This document shows, one piece after another, positions 42,610-51,305 of a stretch of 64,000 bases of DNA. Within the stretch, counting starts at the first letter, position 1; each line of letters opens with the position of its first letter. The notes under the pieces are model-generated. The model was not told the DNA's origin. It did not search any database and saw nothing but the letters and a program-made list of their open reading frames with translations. Position numbers and translations under genes: made by a program. Source of the stretch: CAYNRA01 sp046293395 (lineage in GTDB: Bacteria; Bacteroidota; Bacteroidia; Cytophagales; Spirosomataceae); contig JBKBOU010000002.1 of NCBI GenBank assembly GCA_046293395.1, positions 620,001-684,000 of the forward strand. The letters run 5' to 3'.

Positions 42610-43062
42610 ATGACTCGGTTTGTATTCCTTTTTTGCTTCGTTTTCTCTCTCTTTACTTCGTCAATTCTTTGTGGACAAGGACTTATGTACTACCCATTTA
42701 CGTCTCAAGTAAGTGTAAGTACCAATCCAACCAAAAAAATTTGGCTCGATTCAAAATGGCAAACAAATTCTTTTTTTTCGAGCTTAAGTACTGAAATCTC
42801 TCCCTTCTTAAATATCAGTCCCTCTCCGAAAGCACGACTTTACGTGGGTGCGGGCATTCGGGCAAATTTTATTCCTTTACTTACCTCCACTTCCGCAGAA
42901 ATCACCGAAGGCTACTTTGCGACAGTCGGCGTCAGGTCCGCCTTGTTTGCAACCTATCCACAAATTCAGGTGGGTTTTGAGCTATCTCCCTACGTACATC
43001 GCTCATTGGAAATCGGTTTAATCCGTACATCCTTAGGAATTGGGTATTATTTCAAGAATTGA
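42610..43062 (+). CDS. Hypothetical small outer-membrane barrel-like protein
   Basis: 150 residues with a signal peptide (to CGQ, about 23). The mature part is short amphipathic strands (KARLYVGAGIRANF, GYFATVGVRSALFA, IQVGFELSPYVHRS) ending in an aromatic strand GIGYYFKN, as in small 8-strand outer-membrane barrels. I do not recognise a family. It follows the MarR gene by 6 nt and precedes the M1 peptidase gene by 50 nt. Its codon use resembles neighbouring genes. Confidence 0.6.
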   Translation: MTRFVFLFCFVFSLFTSSILCGQGLMYYPFTSQVSVSTNPTKKIWLDSKWQTNSFFSSLSTEISPFLNISPSPKARLYVGAGIRANFIPLLTSTSAEITEGYFATVGVRSALFATYPQIQVGFELSPYVHRSLEIGLIRTSLGIGYYFKN

Positions 43063-43112
43063 GTAGTATTGTAGTTTATTTTATCTAAAACCTTTTCAAC
43101 AAAGAAAAACGA

Positions 43113-45479
43113 ATGAGAAAATGGTCTATCTTCGGGATGACATTGCTGTTTTCGGGGGCTCTCTTTGCCCAACAGCGTCCTGCGTCTCCCTACAAAGCAA
43201 ACGACAAGTTTGAACAACTCGGAACCCAGCTTCCTACTCCCAACACCTACCGAAATGCCGCTGGAGCACCTGGAAAGGAATATTGGCAACAAAAAGCAGA
43301 TTACAACATCAAGGTTGAGCTAGACGATGTTAATCAACGACTCAAAGGCTCAGAGAAAATCACTTATACCAATAATTCACCCGATGCCTTGACGTATCTG
43401 TGGGTGCAATTGGACCAAAACCACTTCAAAGCTGGTTCTATTGCCCAAGTATCCAAAGCCTCCAGCATTAACCCCGAAAGAGGCGCACCAGCAAGCACTT
43501 TGCGTGGACTTGACGGAAAAACAGCCCGCGATTTTGGCTTTGAAGTCACCGCAACCAAAGATGCGCAAGGCAAAAACTTGAAAACTACCATCAATGAAAC
43601 CATGATGCGTATCGACTTACCTAGTCCTTTATTGACCGGTCAGTCTTTCGTATTCCAAATTGATTGGGCATTCAATATCACCGACGTAAACCGCGAAAGA
43701 GGCCGCAGTGGCTACGAATTTTTTCCGAAAGACGGTAATTATTTGTACGAAATGGCACAGTGGTTTCCACGAATGGCGGTTTATGACGACATCAATGGCT
43801 GGCAACACAAGCAATTTTTAGGACAAGGTGAGTTTGCTCTTGTTTTTGGCGATTACCACGTTGAAATCACCGCACCCAACGACATGGTAGTTGGTGCAAC
43901 CGGTGAATTAATCAATGCAGATAAAGTTCTTTCTGCAACACAGAAAAAAAGATTAAAAGAAGCTGAAACCGCTAAAAATCCGGTTCTTATTGTCTCGCAA
44001 GAAGAAGCAGTAGCAGCAGAAAAAGGAAAACCATCTGGTACAAAAACTTGGATTTTTGAAGCAAAAAATGTGCGTGACTTCGCCTTTGCCGCCTCCAGAA
44101 AATTCATCTGGGATGCGATGCGTGTCGATGTTGAAGGAAAAAAAGTCTGGGCGATGTCCTTGTACCCGAAAGAGGGAAATCCACTTTGGGGACAATATTC
44201 AACTCGTTTGGTAGCACATACATTGGTAAATTATTCAAAGCGTACCTTTGCGTATCCGTATCCTGTCGCGTATTCCGTTCATGGGCCTGTTGGTGGAATG
44301 GAATACCCAATGATGAGTTTCAATGGCGCACGCCCACAAGAAGACGGCACTTATAGCGAAGGCACGAAGAATTTTTTAATTCTTGTTATCATTCACGAAG
44401 TAGGACATAACTTCTTCCCGATGATTGTTAATTCTGACGAGCGCCAATGGAGCTGGATGGACGAAGGTCTCAACTCTTTCTTAGAAGGACTTACTTGCTT
44501 GGAATGGGATAGAAATTTCCCTGCTCACGGCATTGAACCGCAATATATCGTGGACTACATGCGAACAGAACCAAGCAAGCAAAATGCGATTATGAGTAGT
44601 TCAGATAATATTTTGCCAGGTACATTTGGGCCAAATGCGTATTCAAAACCAGCTACTGGCTTAAATATTTTGCGCGAGACGGTTATGGGGCGTGAATTGT
44701 TTGACCACGCTTTCAAGGAATACTCAAGACGTTGGATGTTCAAACATCCTTCTCCTGCTGATTTTTTCCGGACAATGGAAGATGCTTCCGGCATGGACTT
44801 AGACTGGTTCTGGAAAGGCTGGTTCTATGGTGTAGATGCCGCAGACCAAGCCATCGCTGAAGTAAAATGGTATGCACTTGATAGCCAAGACCCCGAAGTA
44901 GTGAAAGCCGAAGCACGCAAAGAGCAAGAAGCCAAAGCAAGAACAATAGGCAATATGCGCAACGAAAAAGACATTCCTACGACTGTCGTTGAAACAGACC
45001 CAACCATGCGTGATTTCTACAATAGCTACGACCCACTTGCCGTCACAGCCGCTGACAAACAACGCTACGAAGGATTCTTAAAGACACTTTCGGATGAAGA
45101 AAAAGCATTATTAGCTGATAATAAGCATTATTATGAATTGACTTTATCCAATAAAGGAGGCTTAATCATGCCGATTATCTTACAAGTGGTTTATGAAGAC
45201 GATACGAAAGAAGATATCCGGATTCCAGCAGAAGTTTGGCGTTTGAATGATCAATCGTTCAAGAAAAGCATCGCAACAGTGAAGAAAGTCAAGCAATTTA
45301 AGCTAGACCCTTACTTTGAAATTCCAGATGTAGATACCTCTGACAACGTTTTCCCACGTGAACCTGAGGCGCCTAGTAAGTTCCAATTGTTTAAGCAGCG
45401 GGCAGGTGGAAATTCTTCCAACCCAATGCGTGAAGCCAAACAAAGCCAGGTAGGTGCAACACAATCTAGCAAAAATTAA
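43113..45479 (+). CDS. Secreted M1 family metallopeptidase
   Basis: 788 residues, signal peptide to FAQ (about 20). Gluzincin active site HEVGH at residues 428-432, followed after exactly 18 residues by the third zinc ligand Glu451 in WMDEG. The amino-terminus-recognising segment PVGGMEYPMMSF (about 391-402) is a variant of GxMEN and reads GGMEYP, which may alter specificity. Probably a periplasmic aminopeptidase. The long C-terminal tail (RAGGNSSNPMREAKQ) is low complexity. Confidence 0.92.
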   Translation: MRKWSIFGMTLLFSGALFAQQRPASPYKANDKFEQLGTQLPTPNTYRNAAGAPGKEYWQQKADYNIKVELDDVNQRLKGSEKITYTNNSPDALTYLWVQLDQNHFKAGSIAQVSKASSINPERGAPASTLRGLDGKTARDFGFEVTATKDAQGKNLKTTINETMMRIDLPSPLLTGQSFVFQIDWAFNITDVNRERGRSGYEFFPKDGNYLYEMAQWFPRMAVYDDINGWQHKQFLGQGEFALVFGDYHVEITAPNDMVVGATGELINADKVLSATQKKRLKEAETAKNPVLIVSQEEAVAAEKGKPSGTKTWIFEAKNVRDFAFAASRKFIWDAMRVDVEGKKVWAMSLYPKEGNPLWGQYSTRLVAHTLVNYSKRTFAYPYPVAYSVHGPVGGMEYPMMSFNGARPQEDGTYSEGTKNFLILVIIHEVGHNFFPMIVNSDERQWSWMDEGLNSFLEGLTCLEWDRNFPAHGIEPQYIVDYMRTEPSKQNAIMSSSDNILPGTFGPNAYSKPATGLNILRETVMGRELFDHAFKEYSRRWMFKHPSPADFFRTMEDASGMDLDWFWKGWFYGVDAADQAIAEVKWYALDSQDPEVVKAEARKEQEAKARTIGNMRNEKDIPTTVVETDPTMRDFYNSYDPLAVTAADKQRYEGFLKTLSDEEKALLADNKHYYELTLSNKGGLIMPIILQVVYEDDTKEDIRIPAEVWRLNDQSFKKSIATVKKVKQFKLDPYFEIPDVDTSDNVFPREPEAPSKFQLFKQRAGGNSSNPMREAKQSQVGATQSSKN

Positions 45480-45506
45480 GTAATTACAAGCACTTTTTAC
45501 ATTTCG

Positions 45507-45536
45507 AGGAGTTTCCTATTCAAGTAGGAAACTCCT
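45507..45536 (+). terminator. Terminator hairpin downstream of the M1 peptidase gene
   Basis: Perfect 12-bp arms AGGAGTTTCCTA and reverse complement, 6-nt loop, then T-rich TTGTCTTTTTC. The right half lies inside the 3' end of the convergent LysR gene. Confidence 0.7.
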
Positions 45537-46446
45537 TGTCTTTTTCACGCTTCTTCAAAACGGCCAAAATTGCCTCTTTTGAAGGGAAGTCGTGGTTTTT
45601 TTTATACATGATAGCTTGGCTGATTGTCAGGCTTTCTGCTAGGTTATCTAGTTTCTTTCTGACCACTTTGTGTTGGCGGCTTGTATCGTAAAAACTAGGG
45701 ACAAACGCAATGCCCATATCCAGCTCAACCATGTTACAAAGTAAATCCAGCGAAGAAACTTCTTGGAAACTTTTAGCCCGTCTATCTATTCCTTTTTGGA
45801 TACAAAACTGCTCAATTTCAGTATAAATTGGGTGCGATACTTTTTCAATTTCTATCCATTTCTCGCCGAGTAAATCCACCGTTTCTATGGTGTCTTTTTG
45901 GGCTAACCGATGATTGGAGGAAACGATTAACTCGAGATGACCATGTACCAAAGCAAGCCCTTCCAATTCCTCAAATCGGAGGGGAAGAATAGAAATTCCT
46001 ATGTCAATTTGTTCTTTCATTGCAGCTGATTGCACCTCTTGAAAAGTCGGAAACTCCATGATACGTAAATCGACGTCGGTCAGAAAAGAAGATAAAACAT
46101 GAAGAAGTTCAATGATGCGTTCCTTCATCAACATTTTATAAACGCCTAATCGAATAACCTTCCGGCTTTTTGCCAATTGCTTCACATCTTCTTCTAGCTG
46201 CGCCAATTGAGCCAGAATTTTCTTGGATTCCGTCCAAAGCAAATGACCTGCATCCGTCAGTTCTACTCGTCTATTTTGTGCTCGTTGCTGTTTGGAAAAC
46301 AATTCTACCCCTAAATTCTCCTCTAAATTTTTGATTTGCTGACTCAATGCCGGCTGTGAAATATACAGTTTCTCAGCAGCTCGACTAAAATGGCGCTCTT
46401 CTGCCACCGCCACAAAATAAATCAATTGCTTTGTGTCTATCTTCAT
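45520..46446 (-). CDS. LysR family transcriptional regulator
   Basis: 308 residues. N-terminal winged HTH (QLIYFVAVAEERHFSRAAEKL, SQPALSQQIKNLEENLGVELF), then two-lobe effector domain (RLGVYKML..., LDLLCNMVELDMGIAFVPS). Sequence is OxyR/CynR-like in the HTH, but no redox cysteine pair is evident. It is divergently transcribed from hpd across 175 bp of very AT-rich DNA, so it may control hpd with an aromatic metabolite as effector; this is inference from arrangement. Confidence 0.88.
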   Translation of the reverse strand: MKIDTKQLIYFVAVAEERHFSRAAEKLYISQPALSQQIKNLEENLGVELFSKQQRAQNRRVELTDAGHLLWTESKKILAQLAQLEEDVKQLAKSRKVIRLGVYKMLMKERIIELLHVLSSFLTDVDLRIMEFPTFQEVQSAAMKEQIDIGISILPLRFEELEGLALVHGHLELIVSSNHRLAQKDTIETVDLLGEKWIEIEKVSHPIYTEIEQFCIQKGIDRRAKSFQEVSSLDLLCNMVELDMGIAFVPSFYDTSRQHKVVRKKLDNLAESLTISQAIMYKKNHDFPSKEAILAVLKKREKDKEFPT

Positions 46447-46621
46447 TCAAAAAACTTATATTAATCTATATAAATGCATAAATTATATTCAATAATGAGA
46501 TATAATCAGGTAAAATTAGAAATAATATATAAATCTACATAAGAAATACTTATATAATAATTCAAATTTAGTATTGGACAATTTGACGTTTCATTCCGAG
46601 ATTTGCTAAAAAATTAATCCC
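46447..46621. promoter_or_regulatory. AT-rich divergent control region between the LysR gene and hpd
   Basis: 175 bp with extreme AT content and several short TATA/ATAT repeats, including partly dyadic TTATATTAATCTATATAA near 46454. LysR regulators usually bind such intergenic regions. No TAnnTTTG element is clear on either strand. Confidence 0.4.
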
Positions 46622-47749
46622 ATGGAATTAGTATCAACTCCTAGTATTCATACACAAACTGCTGATATTCTGCCTCTTCTTGGGACAGACCACATCGAAT
46701 TTTATGTTGGCAATGCCAAGCAGTCCGCATTTTTCTATCAAAATGTATTTGGTTTTAAAGTCGTTGGTTACGCAGGGCCTGAAACAGGCATCCGCGATAA
46801 AGCATCGTATATTTTGGAACAAGGCAAAATTCGTATTGTCTTAACGACCTCCCTAGTAGCTGATTCTATTATTTCAGAACATGTTCGTAAGCACGGAGAT
46901 GGCGTGAAAGTTTTGGCACTTTGGGTGGACGATGCCACTGCGGCATTCCATGAGACAGTGGCACGAGGCGCAGTGCCCGTTGCTGAACCTACCCATCTTA
47001 GCGACGAGAACGGCTTTGTCATTACTTCTTCTATCCAAACGTACGGTGATACGATTCATACCTTTGTTGAGCGAAAAGCATACAATGGCGTATTTTTACC
47101 CGGATTTAAGCCCTACTCATTAGGGAATTTTACAGAAAGTGTTGGTTTAAAATACATTGACCACTGTGTCGGAAATGTTTCTTTGGGAGAAATGGACGAA
47201 TGGGTAAAGTTCTACAGTGACGTCATGGGTTTCAAATTATTATTAACTTTTGACGACCAAGATATTTCAACAGAATATTCTGCGCTGATGTCCAAAGTAG
47301 TTTCGAATGGAAACGGATACATCAAATTTCCAATCAATGAACCAGCCGAAGGATTGAAGAAGTCGCAAGTAGAAGAATATTTGGAATTTTACAATGGGCC
47401 AGGCGTGCAGCACATTGCGGTGGCAACAGACGACATCGTCGCGACGGTTCGGGCATTGCGTTCACGGGGTGTTGAATTTTTAGAAGTTCCAGCAAGTTAT
47501 TATGACGATTTACTCGACCGTGTGGGTAAAATTGACGAAGACATTGCTCCACTTCGTGAATTAAATATACTGGTCGATCGTGACGAAGAAGGCTATCTTT
47601 TGCAGATATTCACCAAACCCGTAGAAGATAGACCAACATTATTCTTTGAAATCATCCAACGAAAAGGCGCAACTTCGTTTGGGAAAGGCAATTTCAAGGC
47701 TTTATTTGAAGCCATAGAAAGAGAGCAAGCCCGCAGAGGAAACCTATAA
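46622..47749 (+). CDS. hpd: 4-hydroxyphenylpyruvate dioxygenase
   Basis: 375 residues, vicinal-oxygen-chelate fold in two halves. Iron(II) ligands: His181 in DHCVGNV, His264 in QHIAVATDD and Glu343 in LFFEIIQRKG, all in family positions. C-terminal GKGNFKALFEAIE forms the lid helix. It converts 4-hydroxyphenylpyruvate to homogentisate in tyrosine breakdown. The partner genes (hmgA, fahA) are not nearby. Divergent LysR gene upstream; convergent with the Nudix regulator gene downstream with a 19-nt gap. Confidence 0.95.
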   Translation: MELVSTPSIHTQTADILPLLGTDHIEFYVGNAKQSAFFYQNVFGFKVVGYAGPETGIRDKASYILEQGKIRIVLTTSLVADSIISEHVRKHGDGVKVLALWVDDATAAFHETVARGAVPVAEPTHLSDENGFVITSSIQTYGDTIHTFVERKAYNGVFLPGFKPYSLGNFTESVGLKYIDHCVGNVSLGEMDEWVKFYSDVMGFKLLLTFDDQDISTEYSALMSKVVSNGNGYIKFPINEPAEGLKKSQVEEYLEFYNGPGVQHIAVATDDIVATVRALRSRGVEFLEVPASYYDDLLDRVGKIDEDIAPLRELNILVDRDEEGYLLQIFTKPVEDRPTLFFEIIQRKGATSFGKGNFKALFEAIEREQARRGNL

Positions 47750-47768
47750 TTTACAAATACACTTCATC

Positions 47769-48497
47769 TTACATACGTTTAAACCGATACAGGTAGGGCG
47801 CTCGATGTGCCCCGCCTGTATATTTTTTTTCTATCCTCTCCAACTTACTGGAAGATAGCATTTTACGCTGAAAATTAGTCCGAACCAGCGATGTACCTAA
47901 AATCGTTTCGTACAAAACTTGCAATTCCCCCATAGTAAAAAACTCAGGAAGCAGGTTAGATGTAATTGCCTGATTATCAATATCTCTCCTCAAACAAAAG
48001 AGCGCTTTCTCCATGATTTGCGGATGGTCAATGAATAACGGAGGTACTTCTTGAATATCATACCATTGGCAACTATCTGAAATCTCATCTACCTGTGGAA
48101 TTACTTGGGTAAAGTCCACTAAGGCATAATAGCCAACCGATAAGAAACGATCGTAAATCCAGTGATTATCTCGAAGGGGTTTTCCGGCAGCTTCGAGGAG
48201 TTGCATACTCAAGGCGGGGTTATTCCGTCCGACTTTTCCAAAAGTGGCAAATTGTTCCAAGTAAATATCTTTCACACCGGCTCTTTCCCATAGAACACGG
48301 GCAGCGGCGGCATCAATATCCTCGTCATTTCGGATAAATCCACCTGGCAAGGCAAACACATCGGAATTTTTGAACTTGAGTACCAGAACCTTCAGTTGCT
48401 TGTCGTGAAAGCCAAAAATCACACAATCTATGGAAACCTGCGAAATATAATTCGTCTTGCGTGTGTGCTGGTACACGTCAGAAGGTTGGTTTGTCAT
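47769..48497 (-). CDS. Nudix-domain transcriptional regulator (NrtR/AraR-like)
   Basis: 242 residues. The N-terminal Nudix domain carries a degenerate Nudix box: GGFIRNDEDIDAAAARVL followed by WERAGV. It lacks the second conserved Glu of REUxEE, so hydrolase activity is unlikely. The C-terminal ~85 residues form a winged helix (EFFTMGELQVLYETIL, VRTNFQRKML, GGAHRAPYLYRF), as in NrtR and the Bacteroidota arabinose regulator AraR. It should be a ligand-responsive repressor. Two palindromic sites lie upstream, between it and the divergent esterase gene. The ATG at 48497 follows a -7 element. Confidence 0.88.
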   Translation of the reverse strand: MTNQPSDVYQHTRKTNYISQVSIDCVIFGFHDKQLKVLVLKFKNSDVFALPGGFIRNDEDIDAAAARVLWERAGVKDIYLEQFATFGKVGRNNPALSMQLLEAAGKPLRDNHWIYDRFLSVGYYALVDFTQVIPQVDEISDSCQWYDIQEVPPLFIDHPQIMEKALFCLRRDIDNQAITSNLLPEFFTMGELQVLYETILGTSLVRTNFQRKMLSSSKLERIEKKYTGGAHRAPYLYRFKRM

Positions 48498-48524
48498 TGA
48501 ATAAAAGTATAGGTTAAAGTGTTT

Positions 48525-48532
48525 CAAAAATA
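48525..48532 (-). promoter_or_regulatory. Bacteroidota -7 promoter element for the Nudix regulator gene
   Basis: Minus-strand TATTTTTG, full TAnnTTTG match, 28 nt upstream of the ATG at 48497. The inverted repeat at 48549-48571 covers its -33 region. Confidence 0.5.
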
Positions 48533-48548
48533 CAGAGTTTTAAAAAAT

Positions 48549-48571
48549 ATTGTATAAAATTGACATACAAT
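48549..48571. promoter_or_regulatory. Putative operator 1 of the Nudix regulator
   Basis: ATTGTAT, 9-nt spacer, ATACAAT. Same half-sites as operator 2, spanning 23 bp. Confidence 0.55.
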
Positions 48572-48597
48572 TTTCTTTTTTTTAGAAAAGTCTGTAA

Positions 48598-48620
48598 TAT
48601 TGTATCATAATGATACAATA
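48598..48620. promoter_or_regulatory. Putative operator 2 of the Nudix regulator, perfect 23-bp palindrome
   Basis: Arms TATTGTATCAT and ATGATACAATA around one central base, 32 nt before the esterase ATG at 48652. It contains the half-sites ATTGTAT/ATACAAT of operator 1 with a 7-nt spacer. Confidence 0.65.
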
Positions 48621-48651
48621 AATCTATCATTTATTCAACCATACAAAAAAC

Positions 48652-50352
48652 ATGCATAAAACCATTTGCATACTCTATTTAACCCTATCGATGAGTATTT
48701 TGGGGGGAGGCTCGCAACTGACGTACGGTCAAAAAGCAGGTCCTCAAGTAGTTAGTTTTCACTCAACTGTTGATGACACAGAGCAGCCTTATGGCCTCTA
48801 CCTCCCACCCAAGTACACCCCCAAGAAGAAATATCCGCTCGTTGTCATGTTGCATGGAGCGGGCTCCAACCACCGCCTTTCCTTGCGTCGTGTTTTTGGT
48901 AAAAGTAACCGCCCAGGAGAAAATGACGTCGAGGCCAGCCTCTATTTTCCTGAATGGAAAGATGTGGACATGATCGTCATTAGTCCGTATGCCCGTGGAA
49001 CCATGGGATACCAAGGTATTGCTGAAAAAGACGTTTGGGATGCTGTTGCTGATGTAAAAAAGCGTTTTTCAATAGATGAAGACCGTACCTACCTCACGGG
49101 TCTTTCGATGGGTGGCGGCGGAACTTTGTGGATTGGTTTGACCCGTTCAGATTTTTGGGCAGCAATTGCGCCCGTTTGTCCGGCTCCTCCACCTGGAACA
49201 GATATTTACTTTTCGAATGCTGCAAACGTACCCGTTCATTTGTTTCAAGGAGATGCAGACCCAGTTGTTCGTGTAGAAGGAACACGTAAAATTGTCGAGA
49301 CTATCCGACAAACAGGCACAACGCTTGTCTATGATGAATATCCAAACGTACAGCACGACAGTTGGGTAAATGCGTATCAGAACGGTGCTATTTTTGACTG
49401 GTTTAAGCCTTTCAAGCGCAATCGTTTTCCGGAAAAAGTAGTACTTACCACCAATCAATTGCGCTACAATAAGGCTTTTTGGGTAGAAGCTACTCATTTT
49501 ACGGTTGGCGATACCGCACAAGTGATTGCCCGTTTTATAGCCAAAAACCAACTAGAAATAGAAGCAAAGAAAATCAATGCATTTACTTTGCATCTGGAAG
49601 GACATCCACAAGTTTCCCTTTCAAAAAGTATTCGTGTACAACTGAATGGACAAACTATTGATGCTGTACCAACCTCTTCGGGGCATGTCTATTTCTCTTT
49701 AAATGCAGAAGGGAATTGGGTTAATGAAGTGAAACAACAGATAGAAGAAAACAAAAAACCTTTCTTGGAAGGACCCATGACTGATGCGTTTTCTGACAGA
49801 CATATTTATGTATATGGAACAGCCGATAACCCAACACCAAGCGAGTTGGAAAGAAGACGAAAAGAGGCACTAGAGGCAGCGGAATGGTCGTTTCACCGAG
49901 GAGATTTCTTGGGAAGAGTGATGGTTTTTCCACGGCTAATGGCAGACAGAGAAATTCGTCCGAACGATATTGAACGTTCAAATCTCATACTTTTTGGCAC
50001 TTCGCAGACAAATCAATTGATCAACCAACTTGCGGCGAATCATCCTTTGCAACTGAAGGAAAATCAAGTGCAGAATTACAGTTTAACCTATATTTATCCA
50101 AATAAAAACCGGTATGTGCTGATTAATTCGGGCATTGCTTGGTGGAAATCTGCGGGACAAGACCCGAATGGACTTCTAGCGCGTCTGTCTGTACCTGGGC
50201 CAGCAGGAAAATTACGAGGAAAAGGCGATTTCCTTTTGTTTGAGAAAGACAATGCAACCCACATTTGGAGTGGTAGTTTCAATGAAAACTGGCAAATTGG
50301 GGCAAAGGAGAAAGAACAGTTAAATCAATCCAATGCACTTATTTTGAAATAG
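48652..50352 (+). CDS. Secreted alpha/beta hydrolase (prolyl-oligopeptidase/esterase type)
   Basis: 566 residues with a signal peptide (to YGQ, about 26). The catalytic domain has the oxyanion region VVMLHGAGSN, nucleophile Ser152 in GLSMGG, an Asp in QGDADPVV and a His in NVQHDSW. The C-terminal ~300 residues are a beta-rich extension with EAAEWSFHRGDFLGRVMVFPR, not part of the hydrolase fold. Likely a periplasmic ester or peptide hydrolase, perhaps for feruloyl or acetyl groups on glycans. Probably controlled by the divergent Nudix regulator. Confidence 0.82.
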   Translation: MHKTICILYLTLSMSILGGGSQLTYGQKAGPQVVSFHSTVDDTEQPYGLYLPPKYTPKKKYPLVVMLHGAGSNHRLSLRRVFGKSNRPGENDVEASLYFPEWKDVDMIVISPYARGTMGYQGIAEKDVWDAVADVKKRFSIDEDRTYLTGLSMGGGGTLWIGLTRSDFWAAIAPVCPAPPPGTDIYFSNAANVPVHLFQGDADPVVRVEGTRKIVETIRQTGTTLVYDEYPNVQHDSWVNAYQNGAIFDWFKPFKRNRFPEKVVLTTNQLRYNKAFWVEATHFTVGDTAQVIARFIAKNQLEIEAKKINAFTLHLEGHPQVSLSKSIRVQLNGQTIDAVPTSSGHVYFSLNAEGNWVNEVKQQIEENKKPFLEGPMTDAFSDRHIYVYGTADNPTPSELERRRKEALEAAEWSFHRGDFLGRVMVFPRLMADREIRPNDIERSNLILFGTSQTNQLINQLAANHPLQLKENQVQNYSLTYIYPNKNRYVLINSGIAWWKSAGQDPNGLLARLSVPGPAGKLRGKGDFLLFEKDNATHIWSGSFNENWQIGAKEKEQLNQSNALILK

Positions 50353-50374
50353 ATAAACTTATATTCATTTTTAT

Positions 50375-50407
50375 AAAGTCAATTATCTTTCGATAATTGA
50401 CTTTTTT
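50375..50407 (+). terminator. Intrinsic terminator of the hydrolase gene
   Basis: Perfect arms AAAGTCAATTATC and reverse complement with a TTTC loop, followed by TTT. Confidence 0.9.
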
Positions 50408-50484
50408 GTGTACGAATACAACCATTCAAACTGCTTATATTTACGTATATCAAGGCAAATTAGTACATATTGGTACAATTTTTG

Positions 50485-50492
50485 TAATTTTG
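50485..50492 (+). promoter_or_regulatory. Bacteroidota -7 promoter element for the secreted-fibre cluster
   Basis: TAATTTTG followed by C matches TAnnTTTG. It implies a leader of roughly 75-80 nt before the ATG at 50577. Confidence 0.45.
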
Positions 50493-50576
50493 CAAATAGG
50501 AGAATCAAAGTTCATTACTACTACTGAGTGCCAAGTCACTACCTCCTTTATTCATTCAAATTATTTTACTATCCCA

Positions 50577-51137
50577 ATGAGAAGAATTAGTCAATTGTCC
50601 GCATTTGTACTTGGATTATTATTCATTTCCCAAGCCAACGCACAGGATTCAAACACAGACAATCACCAGATTACGGTGGTTGTACCAACGGTTGCTCTAC
50701 TTGATTTGGAAACCGCTGCAAATAAAAATTTTACAGCGAGTTTTGTCCAACCAACTCCTTTGGAAGCGGGTCAAAAAATTGACGCGCCAGCCAATAACAC
50801 CGATTTATGGATTAACTACTCTTCCATTATCTCAACAACGGTAACTTCAAGAAAAGTAGAAGTAAAAGCGAGTGCATTAGTACCTGGCGTAACAATCACG
50901 GTTGTTGCGGGCGCGTCTAGCACAGGTCAAGGCACATTAGGAACTCCAACAGCAGCTGTAACCTTAACAACTGCTGACCAATCTTTAATCACAGGAATTG
51001 GGAGTGCCTACACAGGAACAGGAGCGAGCAGTGGCCACAACCTGACTTATACTTTTACTGCACCAGACGGAACGTATGCTAACTTACGCGCTGATAGCAC
51101 ACCTATCACAGTAACGTACACGTTATCAGATAATTAA
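50577..51137 (+). CDS. Small secreted beta-protein, putative major fibre subunit
   Basis: 186 residues, signal peptide to ANAQ (about 23). The mature protein has no cysteine and is Thr/Ser/Ala-rich strands. It starts with the strand ITVVVPTVALLDLE and ends ITVTYTLSDN. It is homologous to the product of 54801-55331 (shared VALLD, GTLGT, YANLR-type and C-terminal strand). Alternating hydrophobics at both ends resemble pilin subunits that exchange strands, and the C-terminal strand recalls spore-coat-U-type pilins. I do not recognise a named family. The ATG at 50577 was chosen because it begins the signal peptide. First gene of the cluster. Confidence 0.75.
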   Translation: MRRISQLSAFVLGLLFISQANAQDSNTDNHQITVVVPTVALLDLETAANKNFTASFVQPTPLEAGQKIDAPANNTDLWINYSSIISTTVTSRKVEVKASALVPGVTITVVAGASSTGQGTLGTPTAAVTLTTADQSLITGIGSAYTGTGASSGHNLTYTFTAPDGTYANLRADSTPITVTYTLSDN

Positions 51138-51154
51138 TTGCGTTTTTCTCTTTT

Positions 51155-51203
51155 AAATAGATAAAATTTAATTGATTCTCCTTTCGTAACGTTTTATCTA
51201 TTT
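51155..51203. other. Long inverted repeat after the first subunit gene
   Basis: Perfect 12-bp arms AAATAGATAAAA and TTTTATCTATTT separated by 25 nt. Low GC makes it a weak hairpin. Confidence 0.5.
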
Positions 51204-51212
51204 CTATATAAC

Positions 51213-51253
51213 CGAGTACAAAAAGGAATGGTCTTGTTTCCTCTTTGTACTCG
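51213..51253. terminator. Terminator- or attenuator-like hairpin between subunit and chaperone-like genes
   Basis: Arms CGAGTACAAAAAGGA and TCCTCTTTGTACTCG pair with one mismatch around an 11-nt loop; a T6 run comes 8 nt later. It would favour the first subunit over downstream genes. Confidence 0.5.
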
Positions 51254-51305
51254 ATTATTGGTTTTTTATGCATCCTATTTCTATCTTTAATTTCCACGAT
51301 GCCAA

